A DNA stretch of 64,000 bases from Peredibacter sp045999315 (GCF_045999315.1 NZ_CP174607.1:1798001-1862000); one strand, 5' to 3'; counted from the stretch's first letter, positions 54,221 to 63,295 are shown. Program-made: numbers and translations. Notes: generated by a model not told the origin, from the sequence alone.

Positions 54221-55774
54221 ATGGAAAATTCTTGCTTACTTTCATGGATCATTTTTACGCCGCTTCTCTTCGCGTTCCTGGTAATGATTTTACCAAAGAG
54301 CATGGAGCATCTTTTTCGTAAGATCGCTTTAGTTCAAACGCTAGTAAGTGCGCTTATTGCTACTTATCTCTACGCTAACTTCGATGGCGGAGCTGCTGGT
54401 GCTCAATTCGTTCACCTGGTTCCTTGGCTTCCGGAGTGGGGGATTAACTACCTTGTTTCAATCGACGGTATCAGCCTTCCACTAGTAATGCTTACGGCAT
54501 TCGTTGGTCCGGTTGCTATTTTGGGAACTTGGCCGGATCTTTCTCACGGAGCTCAGCTTAAGAAAGAGAAGTTTTTCGTTATGTGTATCATGGCCCTTCA
54601 AACGGGTATGTATGGTACGTTCCTATCTTCTGATATCTTCCTTTTCTACTTCTTCTGGGAAGTGGTTCTGATCCCGATGTTCTTCATGATCGGTATTTGG
54701 GGCGGTAAAGATCGTATCTACGCAACTGTGAAGTTCTTCCTTTACACAATGGTGGGCTCACTTCTTATGCTTGTTGCGATCTTCTGGATGCTTAAGACAT
54801 CTGCTGAAGGTAATGGAAATCCATCTGCTGATTTCGCAACTCTTTCAACTCTTAACTTCGCTTTTGACGGTTCTTCTCTGGGTGCTGCACTTATGTCGCC
54901 GCAAAGCTTATTGTTCTTGGCCTTCGCGCTTGCTTTCGTGATCAAGGTTCCAATGGTTCCTTTTCACACATGGCTTCCGGATGCTCACGTACAAGCTCCA
55001 ACTGTTGGTTCAGTGTTCCTGGCCGCAGTTCTTCTTAAAATGGGTACATACGGTCTTATGCGTATCGCGATCCCGATGTTCCCACAGGCCGCCTTCTACT
55101 TCTCACACGTGTTCATCGTGCTTGGTGTGATCGGTATCGTTTACGGCGCTTTCTGTGCTCTTGCTCAGACAGATTTTAAGAAACTGGTTGCTTACTCTTC
55201 AGTTTCTCACATGGGTTACATCGTCGTTGGCCTTTTCTCTTTCCAGAAAATTGCCATTGCAGGTTCTCTTTATCAGATGATCAACCACGGTATTTCTGCC
55301 GGCGGTCTATTTATGGTAGTAGGGTTCCTTTATGAAAGACTTCACACTCGTAACCTTGAAGACTTCGGTGGGCTTGCGAAAGTTGTTCCATTGATGGCGA
55401 TTGGTTTTATGATCATGACTCTTTCTTCGGTTGCTCTTCCTGGTTCAAATGGTTTCGTAGGGGAATTCCCGATCCTTCTTGGTGCTTTCCAAGTTCACCC
55501 GCTCTACGTTCTATTCGCTGCGACTGGTGTGATCTTTGGCGCGGTTTATGCTCTAAAAGCTTACCAAATGGTTATGCTAGGGCCAAAAACTCGTACCGAC
55601 CTTGATCAGCTTCACGATCTTAACGCTAGAGAAATTATTGCTATGGGTGTGTTAACAGTGTTCGTTTTCGGAATTGGTTTCTTCCCGAAAACGTTCTTCT
55701 GGAAATCAGACGCTGCCCTAGATGTTTACTCGAATAATCTCATTCAGAAAGTAGGTACATATGCTACTAAATGA
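54221..55774 (+). CDS. nuoM: NADH-quinone oxidoreductase subunit M
   Basis: 517 aa antiporter-like subunit. FFWEVVLIPMFFMIG holds the key Glu, and FHTWLPDAHVQAPTVGSVFLAAVLLKMGTYG the second channel element. It overlaps nuoN by 14 nt. Confidence 0.97.
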   Translation: MENSCLLSWIIFTPLLFAFLVMILPKSMEHLFRKIALVQTLVSALIATYLYANFDGGAAGAQFVHLVPWLPEWGINYLVSIDGISLPLVMLTAFVGPVAILGTWPDLSHGAQLKKEKFFVMCIMALQTGMYGTFLSSDIFLFYFFWEVVLIPMFFMIGIWGGKDRIYATVKFFLYTMVGSLLMLVAIFWMLKTSAEGNGNPSADFATLSTLNFAFDGSSLGAALMSPQSLLFLAFALAFVIKVPMVPFHTWLPDAHVQAPTVGSVFLAAVLLKMGTYGLMRIAIPMFPQAAFYFSHVFIVLGVIGIVYGAFCALAQTDFKKLVAYSSVSHMGYIVVGLFSFQKIAIAGSLYQMINHGISAGGLFMVVGFLYERLHTRNLEDFGGLAKVVPLMAIGFMIMTLSSVALPGSNGFVGEFPILLGAFQVHPLYVLFAATGVIFGAVYALKAYQMVMLGPKTRTDLDQLHDLNAREIIAMGVLTVFVFGIGFFPKTFFWKSDAALDVYSNNLIQKVGTYATK

Positions 55775-57239
55775 AGTTTTCCCTCTAAATGCACTTAGTG
55801 GTGTTGAACTACTAAGTCTTACTCCGCTTTTCATCCTTGCTGTTGGCGCTATCCTGTCGCTAATCGTAGGAACACATAAAGAGAAAGGTCACACTTTCGC
55901 TTTCGGTGTGGCGTTTGCTTCTCTGGTTTCTTGCTTGTTCGTATACGCTTCGACAACAACGCTTCCAGATGTATCAATCCTAGGTGAAACTCTGATCTTT
56001 AACCCGTTCACAAAAACGATTGCTGCTATGGCGGTGGGTTTTGCTTTGATCGCGGTTGTTTTGACTTACGGTCAAGATAAGAAAGAAGGTCTTCTTTCTG
56101 AGATCTATGCTCTTATCCAGTTCTCAACTGCAGGTATGATCCTGATGATGACGACTCAGCACCTTCTGTTCTTGTTCATCGCCCTTGAGATTATGTCTCT
56201 GGCGATCTACATCATGGTGGCGATGAGACGTTCAAGCCGCTTCTCAGCTGAGGCCGGTCTTAAGTACTTCATCCTTGGTGGTCTAGCTTCTGCATTCCTT
56301 CTTTACGGATCATCTCTTGTCTTCGGTGCAACTGGTTCGTTCCAACTTGGTACGATCCACACGTTCCTTCTAGCTCATAACGAGCCTTCGTTCATTTTCT
56401 ACGTTGGTCTTGGCATGGTTCTAGTTGCGATGCTTTTCAAAGTTGGTGCGGTTCCTTTCCACGGATGGGTTCCTGACGTTTACCAAGGTGCTGCTACAAA
56501 CGTAACAGGCTTCATGGGTGCTGCGGTTAAGTTCACGGCCTTCATGGCCCTTGCTCGTATTTGTCAGAACCTTGTGTTCGTAGACAACATCGTGGCGCTT
56601 AAGTGGTTTGAAACAACGATCTACGTAATCGCTGCGGCTTCAATGATCTATGGTAACTTCGTGGCGATTTCTCAGAATGAAATTAAGCGTATGCTTTCTT
56701 TCTCTACGATCGCACACACTGGATACCTTCTTCTTGGTCTATACGCGATGAAACTTGGTGAAGAGTCTGCTCAATCAGTTCTTCTTTACTTGTTCTTCTA
56801 CGCTGTAGCGAACCTTGGTGCTTTCGCGGTCATCTCTCAATTCGAAGAGAAGAACCAGAAAGACCTTACTTTCGATCAGATTTCAGGCATGGGGGCAAAG
56901 CACCCGGTTCTAGGCGCTTTCTTCACTCTGTTCCTTCTTTCTATGGCCGGTATCCCACTGACTTCAGGGTTTATCGCGAAATACGGTCTATTCAGTTCAG
57001 CGGTTTATGCCGGAGAAATTCCTCTGGTTGTGATCGCGGTTCTAACGTCGGTAGTTTCGGTTTACTACTACCTACGTGTGATCGTTTATATGTTCATGAA
57101 AGATACAACTTCTGAAGCTGCGACTTACCAGGGCCTTAAAGGTGCTGGTCTTGCCGCTTTCTTATCAGCTGCTGCGACACTACAGTTCGGTCTTTTCCCA
57201 AGAGCGATCATTAGTTTCGTAAAAATGATTTCTAAGTAA
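55761..57239 (+). CDS. nuoN: NADH-quinone oxidoreductase subunit N
   Basis: 492 aa antiporter-like subunit. The family core is FIALEIMSLAIYIMVA, GAVPFHGWVPDVYQGAATNVTGFMGAAVKFTAFMAL, and the SFSTIAHTGYLLLGL segment. It is the last subunit gene of the operon, which ends with a small gene and a terminator. Confidence 0.97.
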   Translation: MLLNEVFPLNALSGVELLSLTPLFILAVGAILSLIVGTHKEKGHTFAFGVAFASLVSCLFVYASTTTLPDVSILGETLIFNPFTKTIAAMAVGFALIAVVLTYGQDKKEGLLSEIYALIQFSTAGMILMMTTQHLLFLFIALEIMSLAIYIMVAMRRSSRFSAEAGLKYFILGGLASAFLLYGSSLVFGATGSFQLGTIHTFLLAHNEPSFIFYVGLGMVLVAMLFKVGAVPFHGWVPDVYQGAATNVTGFMGAAVKFTAFMALARICQNLVFVDNIVALKWFETTIYVIAAASMIYGNFVAISQNEIKRMLSFSTIAHTGYLLLGLYAMKLGEESAQSVLLYLFFYAVANLGAFAVISQFEEKNQKDLTFDQISGMGAKHPVLGAFFTLFLLSMAGIPLTSGFIAKYGLFSSAVYAGEIPLVVIAVLTSVVSVYYYLRVIVYMFMKDTTSEAATYQGLKGAGLAAFLSAAATLQFGLFPRAIISFVKMISK

Positions 57240-57248
57240 GAGGACGAT

Positions 57249-57512
57249 ATGATTGCTAAAAAAATTACTTATCGTGGAAATTTTAATAATGAAACTCTTG
57301 GTGATATCTTCAATATCACTCGTAATAACGAGATCACAGGTCTTGTTAAAAAAGTAAGTGATCAGGAAGTGGAACTTAGCCTTGAAGGTGATTCTGCTCA
57401 GATCAAACTTATTCAGCACCAGATTGAACGTAAGGTGAAGACGGCGATTAAAGACAAGTCGATCGAATCAATTCCTTACCAATACTATGTTGGTGTTACT
57501 CTTCTAGCTTAG
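57249..57512 (+). CDS. Small acylphosphatase-like protein
   Basis: 87 aa, 9 nt after nuoN with AGAGGAC upstream. The arrangement GNF..ETLGDIFNITRNNEITGLVKKVSDQEVELSLEGDSAQI resembles the ferredoxin-like fold of acylphosphatases (strand, helix, GxVxN-like turn, EVxxxGxxxxI). The catalytic Arg of the VxGR loop looks replaced (ITYRGNFN), so activity is uncertain. It may be a regulator or assembly factor for complex I; this is inference from position. Confidence 0.5.
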   Translation: MIAKKITYRGNFNNETLGDIFNITRNNEITGLVKKVSDQEVELSLEGDSAQIKLIQHQIERKVKTAIKDKSIESIPYQYYVGVTLLA

Positions 57513-57516
57513 CCAT

Positions 57517-57548
57517 TAAAAAGGCCCCATTTCTGGGGCCTTTTTTTT
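57517..57548. terminator. Bidirectional terminator after nuo operon
   Basis: Stem AAGGCCCCA / TGGGGCCTT (57521-57529 with 57534-57542), TTTC loop, A run before and eight T after. It ends the nuo operon on the plus strand and the porin-like gene on the minus strand. Confidence 0.92.
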
Positions 57549-58602
57549 AGAAGTGTGCGATTGCGCCGATAGTGAACATAGAAGCATCTCTTACCGTGCT
57601 TCCTGTATCTTTCAAGAAGGCCTTATCATCAGCATGATTGCCTCTATATTCCAAATACAAGTTTAAGTTTTTATCAATGGCGATTTTATCTGTAAGCGTG
57701 ATTGAGTTCACTCGATTAGCAGTTTTAAAATCAGCGGCCCCATTAATGGCATTGATATTATCCGCTCCTGTAACGTGCTCATATCTTGCTGCAAAGTTGT
57801 GAATGCCCAAAGTGTAGGCGAGAGTTCCTGAAAGCGATTGTGTGTAAAGTAGTGCCGAGTTTTTTGTGTCTGATGTGCGGTTCTCAAAAGTCGCGACGAA
57901 CGTAAAGTCTTGCCAGAACTTATATGAAAGCCAAACACTTGCTCCCGTATTATCAACTTTTTCTGTGGCGTTTGTATCTCTTGAAGTGATGTAACCCGCA
58001 AACCATGTGAAGTCCTGAATCGTTCCGGTTAAAGAGACCTCAGTTGCCTTCGATGTGCTGTTATCATCACCAAAAGAACTATTTGCGAAACGATTATATG
58101 AAGAGAGATTCACAGTGAGATATTTATGCGCAAAATATCTAGCTCTTAAACCGTCTGCATAACCTGGATAAAGTGTTTGTCGAGAGATCGTATAGTTGTA
58201 AGTCAGGTTGTTTGTTCTGAAGGGAGATTCATAACCCATCGTCGTAAGGAAACGACCAAATCCTACATCAAGTTTAGGAGAGACCTTATAAAAAACTTCC
58301 AGCTGATAAAGAACACCAAGGTTCGCTGTGTTTTGATTTCCATTTGTATCGTAAGTCGTTGGTAGATAAAAAAGTCGGCTGAAGAATGACAACTTCTCAA
58401 CGTCCTTTTTTAGAAGGAGCTGAGCATAGTTGAAACGATATTGATTATCTTTTCCACCACCGGCGCCTGGAATCGCTTCGTCTCCAGTAGAAACCAGATT
58501 GTAATCAAAGGCGGCCTCTCCTCCAACATTGAGACCCTCGAGTTCATACGCATAAGCATTAGAGAAAATTAATCCGGCCAATAGGAGAAGTTTCTTTTTC
58601 AA
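57547..58602 (-). CDS. Outer-membrane porin-like protein
   Basis: 351 aa. The start is TTG at 58602 with AGGA six nt upstream, giving a normal signal peptide (MKKKLLLLAGLIFSNAYA). The mature part has alternating strands rich in Tyr, Asn and Phe and ends in IGAIAHF, the terminal Phe of beta-barrels. Similar proteins are annotated as porins or beta-barrel OmpL/OmpP-like proteins. Substrate unknown. It has no neighbour in its operon. Confidence 0.7.
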   Translation of the reverse strand: MKKKLLLLAGLIFSNAYAYELEGLNVGGEAAFDYNLVSTGDEAIPGAGGGKDNQYRFNYAQLLLKKDVEKLSFFSRLFYLPTTYDTNGNQNTANLGVLYQLEVFYKVSPKLDVGFGRFLTTMGYESPFRTNNLTYNYTISRQTLYPGYADGLRARYFAHKYLTVNLSSYNRFANSSFGDDNSTSKATEVSLTGTIQDFTWFAGYITSRDTNATEKVDNTGASVWLSYKFWQDFTFVATFENRTSDTKNSALLYTQSLSGTLAYTLGIHNFAARYEHVTGADNINAINGAADFKTANRVNSITLTDKIAIDKNLNLYLEYRGNHADDKAFLKDTGSTVRDASMFTIGAIAHF

Positions 58603-58776
58603 AGTAATTCCTTTTTAAAGTGATTTTTGAATTCTCAGGGGGCACTGACCTCCTTTGGAAGTAGGCAAAAATTGACCAAATGTATTCAAACAAACGTTTC
58701 ATTAGTCTCAATCCTTAGAGAGACAACCTTAATTTCTTAATTTCCCTTTAGGTTTACTGATGTCAATTTTTTAAGT

Positions 58777-58784
58777 TCCGATAT
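58777..58784 (+). promoter_or_regulatory. Possible sigma-28 -10 element for chemoreceptor
   Basis: TCCGATAT matches the FliA -10 consensus GCCGATAA at 6 of 8. The -35 region (58758-58765) is poor. Chemoreceptors often belong to this regulon, which is the only extra support. Confidence 0.3.
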
Positions 58785-58813
58785 GATGAATTACAAAAGG
58801 TGAGGTAACCAAC

Positions 58814-60358
58814 ATGGATGTTTTTGCAAAAGTTAAATGGCTTAATGCTTGTTCAATTGCTTTGATCGTTGCTTTGTATGTGTGTCTTAGCACTTCTTTC
58901 TACTATCAAAAGCAACTAACAAACTCCTATGAAAAGAAAGAACTTTCTCTTCGACTTGCTCAGGAGTTTAAGAATGAATCTGCTGGTCTGACGAAGGCCG
59001 CTCGTACGTTCGTAGTAACGGGTGAACCAAAATATGAACAGGAGTATTTTGATATCATTGCCGTTCGTAACGGTGATAAGGCACGTCCGGATGGAACAAA
59101 AATTTCTGGAACTCAGAGGATGAAGGACGCTGGTTTCTCTGATGAGGAATTTAAACTTCTTGCTGAGGCCCAAAAACGTTCAGGTGATCTGGTCTTAACT
59201 GAGACAATCGCAATGAATGCCGCCAAAGGGCTTTTCCAAGATGCCTCTGGTAATTTCACTGTAAAGAAAGATCCTGATTTCGAAATGGCCAGAAAGCTTA
59301 TGCATGATGAAAAGTACCATGAGTACCTGAATCATATTGCTGAACCAGTAAAAGAATTTGAGCAGGCCTTAGATAAGAGAATTGAAGACCTCGTGTCTGC
59401 TGCACAATTATATGCTAATTTGGCCCTCGGAAGTATTGCGATCATGATTATCGGTCTCTCACTTACAATGTATCTTGCTTCAAGAGCATTAAGAGATGGT
59501 ATCAGACAGCAAACAGAATCTCTGACAGAGTCGTATTCTCAAATTCGTCTTCTGATTACGAACCTCTCTGGTGCAAGTTCAGAGCTTTCAGCTGCTTCAA
59601 CCGAATCTGCTGCCTCTCTGGAAGAGACAGTTGCCTCACTAGAAGAGTTTTCAAGTATGATTAAACTCAACGCAGAGAACGCGAAATCCGCTTCTGAGCT
59701 GTCTAATATCTCTAAGACGGCCGCAGAAGAGGGAAGTCAGGAAATTAATGTTCTTATGAAGTCTATGGATGAAATCGTGACTTCTTCAAAGAAAATGGAA
59801 GAGATCATTTCAGTCATTAATGATATCGCTTTCCAAACTAACCTTCTGGCCCTTAACGCTGCTGTAGAAGCTGCACGTGCCGGTGAACAAGGTAAAGGCT
59901 TTGCGGTAGTTGCAGATGCTGTAAGAAGTCTTGCTCAAAGAAGTGCGACTTCAGCAAAAGAAATTTCCGATCTTATTTCGGCCAGTGTGACACAAATTGA
60001 GCAAGGTCAACATGTGGCCCAATCAAGTTCTACAGTTTTGAAGAAAATTGTGGATTCAGTAAATAAAGTAGCAAGTCTTAATGATGAAATTGCTACGGCC
60101 AGTGTAGAGCAGAGTAATGGTGTGAGCCAGATTTCTCAGGCCATGAACCAACTTGATCATGTGACTCAAAGTAACGCTGCTTCTTCTTCAACGATCTCTT
60201 CTGCCGCCGCGGAGCTGGATGAGTCGACTGAGAATTTAACGGCCACAATCACAAACCTTGCTAATCTAACAGGTCTTAAAACTGCTGGGTTCGAGCACGA
60301 TCGTGCTCCAAGAATGAGAAGACACTCTTCAAACGATCACGTTCCACAAGTTGGATAA
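58814..60358 (+). CDS. Methyl-accepting chemotaxis protein
   Basis: 514 aa. Membrane segment near 11-30, a periplasmic sensor domain of about 165 residues with no recognised fold, a second membrane segment near 197-222, a short linker in place of a clear HAMP, and a signalling domain whose tip INDIAFQTNLLALNAAVEAARAGEQGKGF is the CheA/CheW contact. There is no NWETF pentapeptide at the C-terminus. No che genes are adjacent. Ligand unknown. Confidence 0.9.
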   Translation: MDVFAKVKWLNACSIALIVALYVCLSTSFYYQKQLTNSYEKKELSLRLAQEFKNESAGLTKAARTFVVTGEPKYEQEYFDIIAVRNGDKARPDGTKISGTQRMKDAGFSDEEFKLLAEAQKRSGDLVLTETIAMNAAKGLFQDASGNFTVKKDPDFEMARKLMHDEKYHEYLNHIAEPVKEFEQALDKRIEDLVSAAQLYANLALGSIAIMIIGLSLTMYLASRALRDGIRQQTESLTESYSQIRLLITNLSGASSELSAASTESAASLEETVASLEEFSSMIKLNAENAKSASELSNISKTAAEEGSQEINVLMKSMDEIVTSSKKMEEIISVINDIAFQTNLLALNAAVEAARAGEQGKGFAVVADAVRSLAQRSATSAKEISDLISASVTQIEQGQHVAQSSSTVLKKIVDSVNKVASLNDEIATASVEQSNGVSQISQAMNQLDHVTQSNAASSSTISSAAAELDESTENLTATITNLANLTGLKTAGFEHDRAPRMRRHSSNDHVPQVG

Positions 60359-60372
60359 TTTAAAATCTTTAT

Positions 60373-60400
60373 AAGGAGAGGTTCGCCTCTCCTTTCTTAC
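60373..60400 (+). terminator. Terminator after chemoreceptor gene
   Basis: A 9-bp stem AAGGAGAGG / CCTCTCCTT with a TTCG tetraloop (60373-60394), followed by TCTTAC. Confidence 0.85.
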
Positions 60401-60401
60401 T

Positions 60402-60410
60402 TAAGAAAAA
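60402..60410. repeat. Target-site duplication, left copy
   Basis: TAAGAAAAA, identical to 61453-61461 on the other side of the insertion sequence. Nine bp is the usual IS1 duplication length. Confidence 0.85.
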
Positions 60411-60424
60411 AGAACTGCTCTCGT

Positions 60425-60467
60425 TTACTGGTGTTGGGTTAAATAATTTTTTCCTTAACACCAGTAA
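60425..60467. repeat. Inverted repeat inside IS left end
   Basis: TTACTGGTGTT (60425-60435) and its exact complement AACACCAGTAA (60457-60467), 21-nt loop. It overlaps the left terminal repeat. It may form an RNA hairpin that limits transposase expression from transcription entering from outside. Confidence 0.6.
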
Positions 60468-60555
60468 GTTTTTATCAAGTCTCGCGTTACATCCTCTTTA
60501 ACTTTCACGACTTAGTTAAACCAAATCTTGGAACCAGTTTTGCTGTTTAAAGGAC

Positions 60556-61440
60556 ATGAATAGAATATGTCCAAATCCATCCTGCGCATTTCCTCATTTT
60601 GTGATCCGTGACGGTCATTTTCGTCGTAAAGACGATTCAAAAGTGATCCAGCGATTTCGATGTAAAAACTGTGGAACTCGTTTTTCCAATGCCACTTTTT
60701 CTGAGGCCTATCGGCAAAAGAAAAGACGGGTTAACTTTCCGCTTTTGAAGCTTCTTGCTTCAGGAAACTCTTTAAGAAGATCTGCGCTTCTCTTGGGTAT
60801 CCATCGAACAACGGTCGAGCGCAAATTATCTTTCTTGGGAAAAAAGTGTCGGCGACTCAATCAAGAGTCACTTCTAAAGTTAAAAGGTAGGATCCATAAC
60901 ATTCAAATTGATGATCTTATTACGAAAGAGAACTCAAAGCTCAAACCTTTGAGTGTTTCGATTTGTGTGGATGAAAATCGGCGGAGAATTTTAGCGGTAG
61001 AGGTCTCGCAGATTCCCGCCTTCGGACATCTTTCAAGGTTCGCACTGAAGAAGTACGGACAGAGAAAAGACGAACACTTTGAAGGACTCACGAGATTGTT
61101 TCAGGGGATTGCTCCGATTGTCTCATCTGAAGTCTTAGTGAAAAGTGATGAGCACCAGAGGTATCCGGGATTTGTTTCGGCTTATTTACCTAAAGCCAAG
61201 CATCTGACTTTTAAAAGTGAGCGCGGATGTGTTGCCGGACAGGGAGAGCTTAAAAAGGTGCAGTTTGATCCGCTTTTCATCGTGAATCATACCTGTGCTC
61301 TTCTTCGTGCGAATGTGAATCGTCTTATTCGAAAAACCTGGTGTACGACCAAGGATCCGAAGTGTCTCAAAGATCACTTGGATGTGTTTGTGTACTTCTA
61401 TAATGAAGTACTGCTTAAGAAGGCACTAACACCATTGTAG
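60556..61440 (+). CDS. IS1-like transposase
   Basis: 294 aa in one frame, AAGGA before the ATG. N-terminal zinc ribbon (CPNPSC and CKNCGTRF), then a helix-turn-helix (LRRSALLLGIHRTTVERKL), then a DDE-type core: Asp in IQIDDLI, Asp in VKSDEHQRYP, and a C-terminal NHTCALLRANVNRLIRKTW that resembles IS1 InsB (R..L.RL.RKT). Most IS1 members make InsAB by frameshift, but single-frame versions exist. IS1595-like is the alternative. No frame break is seen, so it could be active. Confidence 0.75.
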   Translation: MNRICPNPSCAFPHFVIRDGHFRRKDDSKVIQRFRCKNCGTRFSNATFSEAYRQKKRRVNFPLLKLLASGNSLRRSALLLGIHRTTVERKLSFLGKKCRRLNQESLLKLKGRIHNIQIDDLITKENSKLKPLSVSICVDENRRRILAVEVSQIPAFGHLSRFALKKYGQRKDEHFEGLTRLFQGIAPIVSSEVLVKSDEHQRYPGFVSAYLPKAKHLTFKSERGCVAGQGELKKVQFDPLFIVNHTCALLRANVNRLIRKTWCTTKDPKCLKDHLDVFVYFYNEVLLKKALTPL

Positions 61441-61452
61441 TAGGGCAGTTCT

Positions 61453-61461
61453 TAAGAAAAA
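61453..61461. repeat. Target-site duplication, right copy
   Basis: TAAGAAAAA, identical to 60402-60410. Removing the element and one copy restores a continuous sequence between the chemoreceptor terminator and the DUF2723 leader. Confidence 0.85.
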
Positions 61462-61476
61462 TTGAGTGGGTAAAGC

Positions 61477-61522
61477 ATTAATAATTTCTCATACTAGCTA
61501 GATGTCTAGAGAAATTATTAAT
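61477..61522 (+). promoter_or_regulatory. 14-bp inverted repeat enclosing a start codon
   Basis: ATTAATAATTTCTC (61477-61490) and GAGAAATTATTAAT (61509-61522) are perfect complements with an 18-nt loop that contains the ATG at 61502-61504. In RNA this would fold the translation start of the DUF2723 gene into a hairpin; in DNA it could be an operator. Confidence 0.65.
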
Positions 61523-63295
61523 AGATTCAAAAACTTGCTTTCCGGGCAAGTCGCTTGTCTTTCACTGATTACATTATTCGTTCTTTATGTGTTCACAGCC
61601 CCGTATACGGTTCAAACCGGTGATACTGGTGAGCTGGTGACCAATTCCTATTTTCTAAGAGTCTCTCATCCTCCGGGCTACCCACTTTGGACTTTGCTCT
61701 ACCACTTGCCAGTTAAATATTTACCTTTGCTAAGTCCTTTCCATTCGGCCTCATTCATGACCGTCATCCTTTCGTGTATCTGGTTGGGATTGCTTCTTTA
61801 CCAAAAGAAAAGTACCGAGAACTTGTTGCTTATCATGATTCTAGGCACTTCACTTTATCATTGGCGATATTCTATTTTGCCAGACGCCTTTGCATTTCAT
61901 CTTTTGTTTTTGACGTTGGTTTTTTTGGTGTTTATGAGGCCTCGTCTGTTAGACCGATGGTGGATGATCTTTCTTGTGTCCTTATCTGTGGCAAATCACC
62001 ATATCATTGTGTTCTTTTTCCCCTTATACCTTTTTGCTTTATTTCAGAATTTCACGTGGAAGAAGTTGGCCCTGTCTTTGCTTTTTGGTTTTATATCCGC
62101 TTCACTCTATTTATTGCTCTTAACTTTTAATCCTGAAGCTTACGGCTCATGGAGAGACTTGCAGACATTTTCCGATGTCGTTTCTCATTTTTTGAGAGAG
62201 GATTATGGAACTTTTTCGTTGGCCATGGCGAAGATGGGAGAGACAGATTGGGCCTATTTCATTCCTGATTTCATTTTAAATTTCTGGGGCCTATTCATTG
62301 TTATCGGTTACGTATGCACTAAGCACTACAAGGCCGTTCTCAATCAGAAAAATCGCTTAGGTGTTTTAGGACTTTCTCTTATTGGTTACTGTATCGTTTT
62401 CCAGATGTTTGGATCCATTTCTCTTTCTGGCCTTGGCCTAACAGTCATGGAACGATTCCTCCTTCAACCTATTCTGTCCGTTTTTTTCTTGTGTTTGATT
62501 GTGATCTGGAATGAAGAGATTAAATTCCCGAAGTGGCTTTTAATTGTATTATTAGTGAATGTTGGCCTGAATATTGTCCAGAATTACCCTTCGAATAATT
62601 ACCGGGAAAATACAGTCGTTGAGGACTATGCGGTCAATGTACTTAATTCACTGCCACAAAATTCGATTTATCATGCAATAGGAGACACTCACAACGGTGT
62701 TGCTTACTATTTGCATGAAGTGATGAAACTTAGACCGGATGTTCCTTTGCTTCTGACGGATACAAATACCAAGCGTGTCTTCTCAAAGGTCATCAAACAA
62801 TATCCTGATATTTTTCAAGGAAAGCATCCAAAGATTCATCGGATTATCAATTATTCAAAGTATTCTTATTATACCAATGCCCGTCCAGTTGATTTGGGTG
62901 ACGGATTTAAATCTAGATACTACGGCTCTATCTTTAATTATTACCCTGATGATTTAAAACAGGATGATTTTAATTGTTCCGTTAACGATTCCTATTCTTG
63001 GAGGTCTCGGCCAGGGATCTCTCAACTTCAACGATATGATTCGGCCATCAGTTTTGATTTTGTTTATGGGCTATGTGACTACAGTCAGGCCATGTTCTAT
63101 TTGAATCAGCTTGATGTAATGAGTGCAATTACTCAGTTGGAAAAGGCCACTGTTCTATCACCGTTGTCGATTCTTTATCGTGAGAAACTATGCAGTGTCT
63201 ATGAGCAAGTTCGTAGCTTAAAGACTCGTGAGTGCCAAGTAGAGTTGGAGAATTTGATCATGAATGCAGATGCGCAGTACTATACTTTCAATTAA
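61502..63295 (+). CDS. DUF2723-family membrane protein
   Basis: 597 aa. About ten membrane segments in the first 370 residues, then a soluble C-terminal part of about 220. The N-terminal GDTGELVTNSYFLRVSHPPGYPLWTLLYHL matches DUF2723, a polytopic GT-C-like glycosyltransferase family whose acidic residues after the first helix are likely catalytic. It may transfer a lipid-linked sugar outside the membrane. No ribosome site is visible. The IS ends 50 bp upstream. The stop interlocks with the response regulator (TTAA). Confidence 0.75.
   Translation: MSREIINRFKNLLSGQVACLSLITLFVLYVFTAPYTVQTGDTGELVTNSYFLRVSHPPGYPLWTLLYHLPVKYLPLLSPFHSASFMTVILSCIWLGLLLYQKKSTENLLLIMILGTSLYHWRYSILPDAFAFHLLFLTLVFLVFMRPRLLDRWWMIFLVSLSVANHHIIVFFFPLYLFALFQNFTWKKLALSLLFGFISASLYLLLLTFNPEAYGSWRDLQTFSDVVSHFLREDYGTFSLAMAKMGETDWAYFIPDFILNFWGLFIVIGYVCTKHYKAVLNQKNRLGVLGLSLIGYCIVFQMFGSISLSGLGLTVMERFLLQPILSVFFLCLIVIWNEEIKFPKWLLIVLLVNVGLNIVQNYPSNNYRENTVVEDYAVNVLNSLPQNSIYHAIGDTHNGVAYYLHEVMKLRPDVPLLLTDTNTKRVFSKVIKQYPDIFQGKHPKIHRIINYSKYSYYTNARPVDLGDGFKSRYYGSIFNYYPDDLKQDDFNCSVNDSYSWRSRPGISQLQRYDSAISFDFVYGLCDYSQAMFYLNQLDVMSAITQLEKATVLSPLSILYREKLCSVYEQVRSLKTRECQVELENLIMNADAQYYTFN

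Larger units (their letters stand above)
60411..61452 (+). mobile_element. Complete IS1-like insertion sequence, 1042 bp
   Basis: The ends (60411-60437 and 61426-61452) are imperfect inverted repeats: 20 of 27 positions match, including AGAACTGC and TGGTGTT. A 9-bp direct repeat flanks it. It holds one transposase gene, whose stop codon lies inside the right inverted repeat. The element sits between a chemoreceptor terminator and a DUF2723 gene. Identical duplications suggest a fairly recent insertion. Family placement rests on the zinc ribbon plus duplication length. Confidence 0.8.

Noticed and set aside
58663..58681. Sigma-54-like TTTGGTCA...TTGCC on the minus strand before the porin-like gene
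   Set aside because: The GG and GC elements are 9 nt apart instead of 10.
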